Source of the DNA: Lysobacter capsici
GTDB taxonomy: Bacteria; Pseudomonadota; Gammaproteobacteria; Xanthomonadales; Xanthomonadaceae
Assembly: GCF_018732085.1 (NCBI RefSeq)
Contig: NZ_CP076103.1
Location: 1,550,001-1,614,000, forward strand
DNA: 64,000 bases
Direction of reading: 5' to 3'
Position 1 is the stretch's first letter, and each line of letters begins with the position of its first letter. The notes beneath the pieces were generated by a model. That model did not search any database. It saw nothing but the letters and a program-made list of their open reading frames with translations, and was not told the origin of the DNA. Made by a program: the position numbers and the translations under genes. This document shows positions 8,387 to 16,377 of the stretch, piece after piece.

Positions 8387-10407
8387 TGGGCGCGGGAATC
8401 GCGAGTGGTGCAGCGGGAATCGGGAATCGGGAATTGGGAATCGAAACAGCGGAGCGCGACGACGTGGGTCATTCGAAGGGCAATGCAAGTGCCGTGCTCG
8501 CCTTCAGCAAGGCCGATTCCCCATTCCCGATTCCCGATTCCCGGCCATCGGCCGTCGCCAGCTACCTGCACCAACACGAACACAAAAGCCAACTGCGCTT
8601 CATCACCTGCGGCAGCGTCGACGACGGCAAGAGCACGCTGATCGGGCGGTTGCTGCACGACACCCAGTTGCTGTTCGCCGATCAGCTGGCTGCGCTCGAC
8701 GCCGACAGCCGCCGTCACGGCACCCGCAATGGCGAGGTCGATTTCGCGCTGCTGGTCGACGGCCTGGCCGCCGAGCGCGAGCAGGGCATCACCATCGACG
8801 TGGCCTACCGTTTCTTCGGCACCGAAAAGCGCAAGTTCATCGTCGCCGACTGCCCGGGCCACGAGCAGTACACCCGCAACATGGCGACCGGCGCGTCGAC
8901 CGCGGACCTCGCGGTGGTGCTGGTCGATGCGCGCAAGGGCCTGCTGACACAGACCCGCCGGCACAGCTACATCGTGTCGCTGCTCGGCATCCGCCATGTG
9001 CTGCTGGCGGTCAACAAGATGGACCTGGTCGATTTCGACCCGGCCGTGTTCGAGCGCATCGTCGGCGAATACCGCGAACTCGCCGAAAAACTCGGCATCG
9101 ACCACGTGCAGGCGATCCCGCTGTCGGCGCTCAACGGCGACAACCTGATCGCCGCGTCGGCCGCGACGCCGTGGTATCGCGGGCCGAGCGTGCTCGAACA
9201 CCTCGAATCGGTGGATGTCGCGCGCGACGCGTCCGCGCTCGGCCTGCGCCTGCCGGTGCAGTGGGTGAACCGCCCGCATCAGGATTTCCGCGGTTTCGCC
9301 GGCACCCTCGCCGCCGGATCGGTGCGGCCCGGCGACGAGATCGTCGCGCTGCCCTCGGGGCGGCGTTCGCGGGTGCAGCGCATCGTCAGCGCCGACGGCG
9401 ATCTGGCCCAGGCGGTCGCGGGCCAGGCGATCACCCTGACCCTGGACGACGAACTCGACATCAGCCGCGGCGACATCATCGCCGGCGCGGCGCAGCCGCC
9501 CGAAGTGGCCGATCAGTTCGCCGCGCACCTGCTGTGGATGGACAGCAAGCCGCTGCTGCCGGGCCGTTTCTATTGGCTGAAGATCGGCGCGCGCACGGTC
9601 AGCGCCAGCATCACCGAGATCAAGCACAAGATCGACGTCAACACCCAGGCGCAGCTGGCGGCCAAGCAGCTCGAACTCAACGAAGTCGCGTACTGCAATC
9701 TCGGCCTGGACCAACCGATCGCATTCGAGGCCTATCGCGACAACCGCGAACTGGGCAGCTTCATCCTGATCGACCGCCAGACCAACGCCACCGTCGCCGC
9801 CGGCACCCTCGACTTCGCCTTGCGCCGCGCCGCCAACATCCATTGGCAGGCGGTCGACATCGACAAGGCCGCGCGTGCGCGCAGCAAACAGCAGCGGCCG
9901 CGTTGCGTGTGGTTCACCGGCCTGTCGGGTTCGGGCAAATCGACCATCGCCAACCTGGTCGACGCGCAATTGCATGCGCTGGGCCACCACAGCTTCATCC
10001 TCGACGGCGACAACGTGCGCCACGGTCTCAACAAGGACCTGGGCTTCACCGATGGCGACCGGGTCGAGAACATCCGTCGCGTCGCCGAAGTCGCCAAGCT
10101 GATGACCGACGCCGGCCTGATCGTGCTGGTGAGCTTCATCTCGCCGTTCCGCGCCGAGCGCCAGCTCGCGCGCGAGTTGTTCGAAGACGGCGAATTCGTC
10201 GAAGTCCACGTCGACACGCCGCTGGCCGAGGCCGAGCGCCGCGACGTCAAGGGCCTGTACGCGAAGGCGCGCGCCGGCAAGATCCCGAACTTCACCGGCA
10301 TCGATTCGCCCTACGAAGCGCCGCAGGCGCCGGAGCTGCGCCTGACGACCTTGGACGAAGACGCGCAGACCTTGGCGCAGCGGGTGATCGATTACCTGCG
10401 CGATTGA
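8386..10407 (+). CDS. cysNC: Bifunctional sulfate adenylyltransferase GTPase subunit / APS kinase
   Basis: The 673-aa fusion carries CysN then CysC. The GTPase part has G1 CGSVDDGKSTLIGRLLHD at about residue 75, VDGLAAEREQGITIDVAYR, DCPGHEQYTRNM and NKMDL. The APS kinase part starts near residue 505 with the P-loop GLSGSGKST and the stretch LDGDNVRHGLNKDLGF. It produces PAPS for CysH. The ATG at 8386 overlaps the cysD stop. Residues about 10-53 are encoded by two arms of the GGGAATC dispersed repeat, which is odd: no ATG or GTG lies between the second arm and the conserved core, so at least that arm is translated. Confidence 0.95.
   Translation: MGAGIASGAAGIGNRELGIETAERDDVGHSKGNASAVLAFSKADSPFPIPDSRPSAVASYLHQHEHKSQLRFITCGSVDDGKSTLIGRLLHDTQLLFADQLAALDADSRRHGTRNGEVDFALLVDGLAAEREQGITIDVAYRFFGTEKRKFIVADCPGHEQYTRNMATGASTADLAVVLVDARKGLLTQTRRHSYIVSLLGIRHVLLAVNKMDLVDFDPAVFERIVGEYRELAEKLGIDHVQAIPLSALNGDNLIAASAATPWYRGPSVLEHLESVDVARDASALGLRLPVQWVNRPHQDFRGFAGTLAAGSVRPGDEIVALPSGRRSRVQRIVSADGDLAQAVAGQAITLTLDDELDISRGDIIAGAAQPPEVADQFAAHLLWMDSKPLLPGRFYWLKIGARTVSASITEIKHKIDVNTQAQLAAKQLELNEVAYCNLGLDQPIAFEAYRDNRELGSFILIDRQTNATVAAGTLDFALRRAANIHWQAVDIDKAARARSKQQRPRCVWFTGLSGSGKSTIANLVDAQLHALGHHSFILDGDNVRHGLNKDLGFTDGDRVENIRRVAEVAKLMTDAGLIVLVSFISPFRAERQLARELFEDGEFVEVHVDTPLAEAERRDVKGLYAKARAGKIPNFTGIDSPYEAPQAPELRLTTLDEDAQTLAQRVIDYLRD
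8415..8542. repeat. GGGAATC heptamer inverted repeat inside cysNC coding sequence
   Basis: Four tandem heptamers (GGGAATC with one GGGAATT) at 8415-8442 face four GATTCCC-type heptamers at 8515-8542 across a 72-nt spacer. The same arrangement is intergenic at 27.79-27.89 kb and 63.65-63.77 kb. Here it lies in the N-terminal coding region of cysNC and reads as AGIGNRELGIE and SPFPIPDSRP. Confidence 0.85.
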
Positions 10408-10761
10408 GTCTGCAACTCGCATGGCCTACCTATAGGAGCGGCGCAAGCCGCGACCGCGAACCTCGAACTCGCCGCGCCGCATTTGTTTCGCGGCGCTTAT
10501 CCACGCGTTCGCCTGTGTCTGACGTGGCCAGGGTGTTGGCGTACGCGTCTTTCGAAATCATCCGCGATCTGGCTTGCGCGGCAGTTGAAACTTCGCGGTC
10601 GTGGCTTGCGCCGCTGCTACAGGTAGGCCATGCGGGTTGCGACAGTGCGTATGGCCTCTTTCGAGATTGTTCGCTCGATCGAGTTTGCGTGGTGGTTGAG
10701 GATTCGCGGTCGCGGCTCGCGCCGCTCCTACAGGTAGGCCATGGTGGTCGCGGCGGGGCCA
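10408..10761. repeat. Cluster of three GAGCGGCGC/GCCGCGACC dispersed repeats
   Basis: Downstream of cysNC lie three copies of one repeat: 10422-10460 in plus orientation (TAGGAGCGGCGCAAGCCGCG) and 10591-10631 and 10702-10741 in inverted orientation (CGCGGCTCGCGCCGCTCCTA). Related pairs occur at 46945-47008 and 50579-50656. The arms can pair with each other to form long hairpins. No protein-coding signal was seen in this stretch. Confidence 0.8.
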
Positions 10762-10796
10762 CAAAAACAAAAACGCCCCGGCCTGGGCCGGGGCGT
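10762..10796 (-). terminator. Rho-independent terminator after the GlsB/YeaQ gene
   Basis: The stem ACGCCCCGGCC / GGCCGGGGCGT (10773-10783 with 10786-10796) is followed on the minus strand by a T-rich tract (TTTTTGTTTTTGT). It lies about 50 nt past the stop of the minus-strand gene. Confidence 0.8.
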
Positions 10797-10844
10797 CCGC
10801 TTTTCCATCGTCCGGATCCGGACGATCCGCGAGCGAAGAAGAAA

Positions 10845-11090
10845 CTAACTCTTCGCCGTCTTGCTGCGGATCATCTCGTACAGGAACAACAGTACGATGG
10901 CGCAGACCACCGAGATGATGATCCCCATGAAGCCGCCGCCGGCATAGAACAGGCTGCCGATGTAAGCGCCGGCGATGCCGAGCAGGATCGTGAGGATCCA
11001 GCCCATCGGGTCGGCGCCGGGTTTGAAGAAGCGCGCAAGGATGCCGATGACCGCGCCGATGATGATCGTGTAGATGATGCCGCCGGGCAT
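10845..11090 (-). CDS. GlsB/YeaQ/YmgE-type small membrane protein
   Basis: The 81-aa protein is almost entirely hydrophobic, with three membrane segments (GIIYTIIIGAVIGILARFF, then the segment around GWILTILLGIAGAYIGSLF, then IIISVVCAIVLLFLYEMI). The GxxxG-rich pattern and final basic KTAKS tail match the family annotated as transglycosylase-associated or stress-response proteins, whose molecular function is unsettled. The ATG at 11090 has a strong AGGAGG ribosome site; an upstream in-frame start adds 15 residues but lacks one. A terminator follows, so it is probably monocistronic. Confidence 0.85.
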   Translation of the reverse strand: MPGGIIYTIIIGAVIGILARFFKPGADPMGWILTILLGIAGAYIGSLFYAGGGFMGIIISVVCAIVLLFLYEMIRSKTAKS

Positions 11091-11269
11091 GGTGTTGTCC
11101 TCCTGAGGGACGGGGTGTTGGTGCGGCTGGATCATGTGAGCGCGGGCGTCGGCGCCGCGTGAGGGCCGGCTGCGGACGCCGGTCCGCGGTTAAGCCGCGC
11201 GCGTCGCCGATCCAGGCGTGGTGCGACGGTGCGTTGATCCGGAATGTTTCGCGGGCGATACGCCGTTCG

Positions 11270-11809
11270 TCAGGGCGATGCTTTTTCCGGCCATTGCTGC
11301 GGCACCTTGCGCAGGCCGTCGAGCGCGTAACCCAGGCTGCGCAGGCGTTCGACATGGGCGTCGTAGTCGGCCTGGGGGATGCTCGGCGTGCGGGCCATGA
11401 TCCACACATAATCGCGCTTGCTGCGTCCGACGATGGTCTGCTGGTACGCCGGGTCGACGTAGACGATCACGTACTCGGCCTTGATCGGCCAGACGAACTG
11501 CATGCCCCAGATCGCGTTGTGGGTGTCGGGCCGCACATAGCCGACCGGGTGCATGGTCTTGACCGGCTCGTCGAAGCTGCCGTCGCGATAGCGGAACGTG
11601 GTGCGGATGCGGCCGCGCTCGTCGAGCTTGTACGACTCGATCGCATTGAACGCCTCGCGTTCCGGACGCGAGGGGATGTGCGCGATCACGTACCAGTCGC
11701 CCATGAAGCGCGGCAGGTCGACCTGCGCCACCGGCGGGATGGGCCGCGCGTTGCCCGTGCAGCTAAGCAAGGGCAACGCGAGCAGCAGCGACAGACGTTT
11801 CAGCAGCAT
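11270..11809 (-). CDS. blc: Lipocalin-type outer-membrane lipoprotein (Blc-like)
   Basis: The 179-aa protein has a lipoprotein signal with lipobox LLSC at about residue 17. The lipocalin GxW motif is in FMGDWYVIAHIPSRPER, followed by YKLDERGRIRTTFRYR and the C-terminal YDAHVERLRSLGY. Bacterial lipocalins of this type bind lysophospholipids or fatty acids in the envelope. It is last in the lipid-modification operon and its start lies 47 nt inside the preceding methyltransferase gene. The context suggests it carries or senses the products of that cluster. Confidence 0.88.
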   Translation of the reverse strand: MLLKRLSLLLALPLLSCTGNARPIPPVAQVDLPRFMGDWYVIAHIPSRPEREAFNAIESYKLDERGRIRTTFRYRDGSFDEPVKTMHPVGYVRPDTHNAIWGMQFVWPIKAEYVIVYVDPAYQQTIVGRSKRDYVWIMARTPSIPQADYDAHVERLRSLGYALDGLRKVPQQWPEKASP

Positions 11810-12932
11810 GGCCGTTCTCCAGCAGATTGCGACGCGAAAACAGATAGTGGGCGACGCCCCATTGCTGGCCGTCGTCGTAACCGAACATCTCGGCGCAGGC
11901 CATCCAGAACATGCGCCAGCGCTGGAACCACAGCGGCGCAGCGGCCTCGCCGTAGGCCGTTTCCAGGGTGTCCATCACCACGTCGCGGTTGCTGTCCTGG
12001 CGCGCCAGCCAGTGCTCGGCGGTGCGTTGATAGTGGCGTCCGTCCAGCAGCCAGCGCTGTTCCAGCGACACGTGACGCTGGAAACACAGCAGGGTGTCGG
12101 CCGACGGCATCAGGCCGCCGGTGAAGAAATGCCGGCCCATCCAGTCGTCCTGGCCGTCGACTTCGAACGGATACATCAGATCGCGATGGCAGAACACATG
12201 CACGAACAGCTTGCCGTCCGGGCGCAACCAGCCGGCGATGCGGCCCAGCAGGGTGTCGTAGTTGCGCATGTGTTCGAACATCTCGACCGAGACGCAGCGA
12301 TCGAAGCGCATCGGGTCGAGGTTCAGGCGATTGACGTCCTCGGTCAGCACCAGCACGTTGTGCAGGCCGCGCTGGGCGCACTGGGCCTGGATATGCTCGC
12401 GTTGCGGCCGCGAGTTGGACACCGCGACGATCTGCGCGTTGGGATAGCGCTCGGCCATCCACAAGGTCAGCGAGCCCCAGCCGCAGCCCAGTTCGAGGAT
12501 GTACTGGCCGTCGGCCAACTCGGCGCGCTGCGCGTACAGCGCGAGCATCGCTTCTTCGGCCTGATCCAGCGTTTCGTCGCCGCGCGGGTAGTAGCAGCAC
12601 GAATACTTGAGCCGCGCACCGAGGCAATCGAAGAAGAATCGCGCGGGCAACTCGTAGTGCTGGCGGTTGGCCGCGTCGGTGTGGATCGCGACCGGGCTGT
12701 CGCGCAGTTGCTCGATGCGCTGGCGGTGGCGTTCGTACTGCGCCTGCAGGCCGCCGGCGCGTTCTTCGCGCAGGCGCTGCGCGCACAGGCGGCGAATGCC
12801 AAGGCGCACCAGCGCATCGGGCAGCGAGCCGCGTTCGGCCAGGCCGAGCAGGCCGGGTGCGGTGGGGTCGGGCGGATCGGTGCGGTGTTGATCGGAACGA
12901 GACGGATCGGAACGGTCCATGGCGATGTTCAT
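11763..12932 (-). CDS. CFA-family SAM-dependent methyltransferase (canonical active-site residues)
   Basis: The 389-aa protein belongs to the cyclopropane-fatty-acyl-phospholipid synthase family. HYELPARFF opens the catalytic domain and LELGCGWGSL (about 146-155) binds SAM. Residues corresponding to E. coli CFA C139, E239 and H266 appear kept: YSCCYY (C112), VEMFEH (E220) and FVHVFC (H245). The N-terminal lipid domain is short. The ATG at 12932 overlaps the DUF1295 stop as ATGA. It likely modifies unsaturated acyl chains in the membrane; whether it forms cyclopropane or a methyl branch cannot be read from sequence. The first ~25 residues are polar and the true start could be an internal Met. 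Confidence 0.85.
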   Translation of the reverse strand: MNIAMDRSDPSRSDQHRTDPPDPTAPGLLGLAERGSLPDALVRLGIRRLCAQRLREERAGGLQAQYERHRQRIEQLRDSPVAIHTDAANRQHYELPARFFFDCLGARLKYSCCYYPRGDETLDQAEEAMLALYAQRAELADGQYILELGCGWGSLTLWMAERYPNAQIVAVSNSRPQREHIQAQCAQRGLHNVLVLTEDVNRLNLDPMRFDRCVSVEMFEHMRNYDTLLGRIAGWLRPDGKLFVHVFCHRDLMYPFEVDGQDDWMGRHFFTGGLMPSADTLLCFQRHVSLEQRWLLDGRHYQRTAEHWLARQDSNRDVVMDTLETAYGEAAAPLWFQRWRMFWMACAEMFGYDDGQQWGVAHYLFSRRNLLENGHAAETSVAAARVALA

Positions 12933-13726
12933 GACGAAGTCTCGGTTCGGGAGGGCGAGCGTGGAAACCAGGGAAACAGCATCGGCGTACTGCGCTGGTA
13001 GTCGCGGTAGTCCTCGCCGCGGCTGCGCAGGGCTTGCGCCTCGGTGTAGGGAATGCCGCTGATCCAGCGCAGGAACACGTACATCACCACCGGCCCTGCC
13101 CAGGCCCAGCCGAACAGCGGCGAGCCCACCGCGAAGCAGACGTAGGCGAACCAGTGAGTCCACTCGAAGAAATAATTCGGATGCCGCGAATAGCGCCACA
13201 AACCCTCGCGGCAGGTGCGGCCGCGATTCGACGGATCGGCGCGAAAGCGCGCGAGCTGGCGATCGGCCAGGCTTTCGCCGGCCACGCTGAGCAGCCAGAT
13301 CGCCACGCCCGCCGCAAGCCACATCGGCGCGAGGCGGCCGTTGAACGCCAGCGCCAGAAACGGCAATGCGAACAGCACGATCAGCGCGGCCTGAAACTGG
13401 AAGAACACAAAGAACTTGCCCTGATGGCCGTGCCAGTGCGAACGCAGATGCCGGTAGCGGCCATCCTCGGGTTCGCCGCGCACGCGTCGCCACAGGTGCA
13501 GCGCGAGCCGCAGCCCCCACACGCCGCCGCACAACGCCAGCACCACTCGCACGATGGCGTCGCCCGGACTGAGCGTGGCATAGAACACCGCGCCGAACCC
13601 GACTCCGCCGGCCCAGATCGCATCGACGATACCGGCGTTGTCGTGGCGACGTTGCCACCACCAGCCCAGGCTCATCGCCACCGCGGCGAGCGCCCACAGG
13701 CTCGCAACCATCGCCCAGGCATTCAT
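12929..13726 (-). CDS. DUF1295 membrane protein (steroid 5-alpha-reductase-like fold)
   Basis: The 265-aa protein has about six to seven hydrophobic segments. The C-terminal signature GLWRYSRHPNYFFEWTHW and PYTEAQALRSRGEDYRDYQ is typical of DUF1295 and related isoprenylcysteine methyltransferase or steroid-reductase folds. It overlaps its neighbours on both sides by 4 nt, so it is made with the two methyltransferases. Its role in the lipid cluster may be reduction of a modified acyl chain, but this is inference; the substrate is unknown. Confidence 0.85.
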   Translation of the reverse strand: MNAWAMVASLWALAAVAMSLGWWWQRRHDNAGIVDAIWAGGVGFGAVFYATLSPGDAIVRVVLALCGGVWGLRLALHLWRRVRGEPEDGRYRHLRSHWHGHQGKFFVFFQFQAALIVLFALPFLALAFNGRLAPMWLAAGVAIWLLSVAGESLADRQLARFRADPSNRGRTCREGLWRYSRHPNYFFEWTHWFAYVCFAVGSPLFGWAWAGPVVMYVFLRWISGIPYTEAQALRSRGEDYRDYQRSTPMLFPWFPRSPSRTETSS

Positions 13727-14277
13727 CGCGGCACCTGTGCGTTGCTGTGCATCGACATGTCGTTTACGTGCAGCCAGCGTTGCGCCAACTGCGCGAGCAC
13801 CGGCATCGCCACGCCCCAACCTAAAGCCAACCACGCCAGCGCATGCCAGCGAGGCGGCGCGAATTCGACCGCGCTCCAGCCACGCGACGCGCCCAGATAG
13901 GCCAGCGGCCCGCCGATCGCGCCGAACATCGCGGCCAGCGCGATGCGCCCGTGCAGGAAGCGCAGGGTGTGGGTCAAGGTCATCGCGAACGCGCACCACA
14001 GGCCGAGAATCCACACCGGCGCGAACGCGGTCGACGGCCACGGCGCCGCGTACGCGGCCGCGCCGCTCGCAGCGAGCGCGCCATCGATCAACGCACCGGC
14101 CGGCAACGCCACCGCGAGCAGGCGCGCATCCGCGTCGCGTTGCTCGGAGACCGCGAGTTGCCATACGACGAACACCGCCGCGGCCAGCGTGCCCGGCCAA
14201 GCCAAGCCGTGCCCCGCTGCGATCACGGCGCAGAACCATACCAGTTGGTAACCGGCGAAATTCGCGAACGCCTTCAT
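13723..14277 (-). CDS. DUF2878 membrane protein
   Basis: The 184-aa protein has five to six predicted membrane segments (for example GYQLVWFCAVIAAGHGLAW, FAPVWILGLWCAFAMTLTH). It matches the DUF2878 family, which commonly sits between CFA-like methyltransferase and DUF1295 genes. The downstream gene starts within its stop codon (ATGA). No catalytic motif is evident; a role as an accessory membrane protein of lipid modification is inferred from context only. Confidence 0.8.
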   Translation of the reverse strand: MKAFANFAGYQLVWFCAVIAAGHGLAWPGTLAAAVFVVWQLAVSEQRDADARLLAVALPAGALIDGALAASGAAAYAAPWPSTAFAPVWILGLWCAFAMTLTHTLRFLHGRIALAAMFGAIGGPLAYLGASRGWSAVEFAPPRWHALAWLALGWGVAMPVLAQLAQRWLHVNDMSMHSNAQVPR

Positions 14278-14290
14278 GCGTGCGACTCGT

Positions 14291-15574
14291 TCATGCGCAC
14301 AGCTCGCCTTCGGGTAGACGCGCCGCGCGGCGATGGCCGGGCTTGGCCATCAGCATCTGCACCACGCCGATCGAACGCTCGCGGAAGCCGCCTTCGCAAT
14401 ACGCCAGATAGAACGTCCACATGCGGATGAAACGTTCGTCGTAGCCGAGCGCGCGGACTTCGGGCAGCTTGGCGTCGAAGCGGCGATGCCAGGCCTGCAA
14501 GGTCAGCGCGTAGGACGGGCCGAAGTCGTCGAGTTGGACCAGGGCCAGGTCGCTGCTGCGGGTCTTAGCCGCGAGCATCGCGTTGACCGAAGGAATGAAA
14601 CTGCCGGGGAACACATGGCGCTTGATGAAATCCACGCTGCGCAGCGCCTGCGCGTAGCGGTGGTCTTCGATGGTGATCGCCTGCACCAGCGCCAGCCCGT
14701 CGGGTTTGAGCAAGTCGCCGAGCTTGCCGAAGTACGTATCGAGGTACGGCGCGCCGATGGCTTCGATCATTTCGATCGAGACCAGTTTGTCGTAACGGCC
14801 GCGCAGATCGCGATAGTCCTGCAACAGCAATTCGACCCGATCGCCCAGCCCGGCCGCGGCGACGCGTTCGCTGGCCAATGCATGCTGTTCCTGCGAAATG
14901 GTCGTAGTGGTGACGTGGCAGCCGTAATGGGTCGCGGCGTGCAAGGCAAAACCGCCCCAGCCGGTGCCGATCTCGATCACGCGGTCGCCGGGTCGCAGCG
15001 CGAGCTTGCGGCAGATCCGTTCGAGCTTGCGGAACGAGGCGTCCTCCAACGACTCATCCGGTGAAGCGAATACCGCCGAGGAATACATCAGGTCCGGCGA
15101 CAAAAAAGTGGCGAAGAATTCGTTGCCAAGGTCGTAATGCGCGGCGATGTTGCGACGGCTGCCGCCGCGGGTATTGCGGCGCAGCGCGTTCCAGCCGCGC
15201 ATCGCCCAGCCGCCCAGCTGCGCCAGCCCGGTTTCCATGCCGTCGAGCAGATCGCGATTGCGCACCAGCAAGCGGATCAGCGCGACCAGATCGCTGCAAT
15301 CCCACTGCGCGTCCATATAGGATTCGCCCGCGCCGACGCTGCCGTTGGCGGCGATCGCGCGATAAAAGCCGCCGTCGTGGACGCGGATCGTCACGTCGAT
15401 CGGATCGGCACCGGCCGCGTCGCCGAGCACGACTTCGCCGCAGGCGTCACGCAAGCACAGGCAGCCGCCTCGCAACTGCGCCATCTGCGCGATCAGGCGC
15501 TGGCGCAGCCAGCGTTCGGGCAACGGGTAGGCGGTATCGGATCGTGCGTCGAGTTTGTCGGCGCTGGGCATCAT
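14291..15574 (-). CDS. CFA-family methyltransferase with variant active-site residues
   Basis: The 427-aa protein has an N-terminal lipid-binding domain (to about 140) and a SAM domain with EIGTGWGG at 201-208. Typical CFA stretches are AHYDLGNEFFATFLSPD, ATHYGCHVTTTTIS and IKRHVFPGSFIPS. Compared with E. coli CFA from memory, E239 and Y317 have equivalents (E271, Y355), but C139 is Ser (MYSSAVF, S166) and H266 is Gln (LVQAI, Q298). These residues help bind bicarbonate in the canonical enzyme, so a different methylation outcome is possible. Starts at 15574 or 15571 (ATGATG overlapping the DUF1365 stop) are both possible. Confidence 0.88.
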   Translation of the reverse strand: MMPSADKLDARSDTAYPLPERWLRQRLIAQMAQLRGGCLCLRDACGEVVLGDAAGADPIDVTIRVHDGGFYRAIAANGSVGAGESYMDAQWDCSDLVALIRLLVRNRDLLDGMETGLAQLGGWAMRGWNALRRNTRGGSRRNIAAHYDLGNEFFATFLSPDLMYSSAVFASPDESLEDASFRKLERICRKLALRPGDRVIEIGTGWGGFALHAATHYGCHVTTTTISQEQHALASERVAAAGLGDRVELLLQDYRDLRGRYDKLVSIEMIEAIGAPYLDTYFGKLGDLLKPDGLALVQAITIEDHRYAQALRSVDFIKRHVFPGSFIPSVNAMLAAKTRSSDLALVQLDDFGPSYALTLQAWHRRFDAKLPEVRALGYDERFIRMWTFYLAYCEGGFRERSIGVVQMLMAKPGHRRAARLPEGELCA

Positions 15575-16377
15575 GGCAGGCCTCGCGCGTTGCGCGGATG
15601 GTCGTGGACGGGATTGCGTTTGAGCCACAGGCGCAGCGCCTGCCAATGGATCGCGACCATGACCTGCACGGTCATCAGCGGATAACGCCACAGCACCCGC
15701 GCCAAGCCGGCGCCGTCGCAGGGCCGGCGGCGCAGGCTCAAGGTGGCGGAAAACTCGCTGTGGTCCTCGCGCATCACCTCCATATGCACCAGCAGATCCT
15801 CGCCGGGCGCGGTGAAGCGCCAGGCGTAGTCGCGCTGCATCGGCATGAACGGCGACACGTGGAAGGCCTTGGCGAACGACCACTCCAGCGCGCGGCCGCA
15901 CGGCCGCGCCGTGTCGGCGGACATTACGTAGGCGTGACGTTCGCCCCAGGGCGTGTTGGTGATTTCGGCGACGACGTAGTCCAGCGTGCTGCCGTCGTTC
16001 GCATAGCAGTAGTAGAAGCTGACCGGGTTGAACACGTAGCCGAAGTAGCGCAGATGAGTGAGCAGGCGGATCGGCCCGGTCGTGCGCCGTCCGCAGTGCT
16101 GGAACACTCGCTCGCGCACGGCGTCGGCCAGCGGCAGTTCGTTCGGGCCAAGATAGTCCTCGCGACGGAATCGGCCGATTGCGCCGCGCCGGGTCGACCA
16201 CAGCCAGCGGCGGCGGAATACCCGTTCGATCTCGTCCAGATCCAGGTACAACTGCGCGACCCGGTACTGGAACGCATGCGCCCGCGGCGAACGCCGGCGA
16301 TGGCGGACCACGCCTTCGTAGATCGCGCTGATCAGCGGCGCTTGGGTCTCCGCAGAATCGGTCCGCGACGCGTTCAC
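15571..16377 (-). CDS. DUF1365 family protein
   Basis: The 268-aa protein shows the DUF1365 hallmarks YEGVVRHRRRSPRAHAFQYR near the N-terminus, LLTHLRYFGYVFNPVSFYYC, EITNTPWGERHAYV and KAFHVSPFMPM. No enzymatic motif is established for the family, though it almost always sits between an FAD oxidoreductase and a CFA-like methyltransferase, as here. The start is a GTG that overlaps the upstream stop (GTGA), and its own stop overlaps the methyltransferase start. Function in unusual fatty-acid synthesis is inferred from this conserved context. Confidence 0.88.
   Translation of the reverse strand: MNASRTDSAETQAPLISAIYEGVVRHRRRSPRAHAFQYRVAQLYLDLDEIERVFRRRWLWSTRRGAIGRFRREDYLGPNELPLADAVRERVFQHCGRRTTGPIRLLTHLRYFGYVFNPVSFYYCYANDGSTLDYVVAEITNTPWGERHAYVMSADTARPCGRALEWSFAKAFHVSPFMPMQRDYAWRFTAPGEDLLVHMEVMREDHSEFSATLSLRRRPCDGAGLARVLWRYPLMTVQVMVAIHWQALRLWLKRNPVHDHPRNARGLP

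Noticed and set aside
8335..10422. A 695-codon minus-strand frame opposite cysNC
   Set aside because: It lies fully antisense to conserved CysN/CysC domains; long antisense frames are expected in high-GC DNA, and the sequence shows no protein family.
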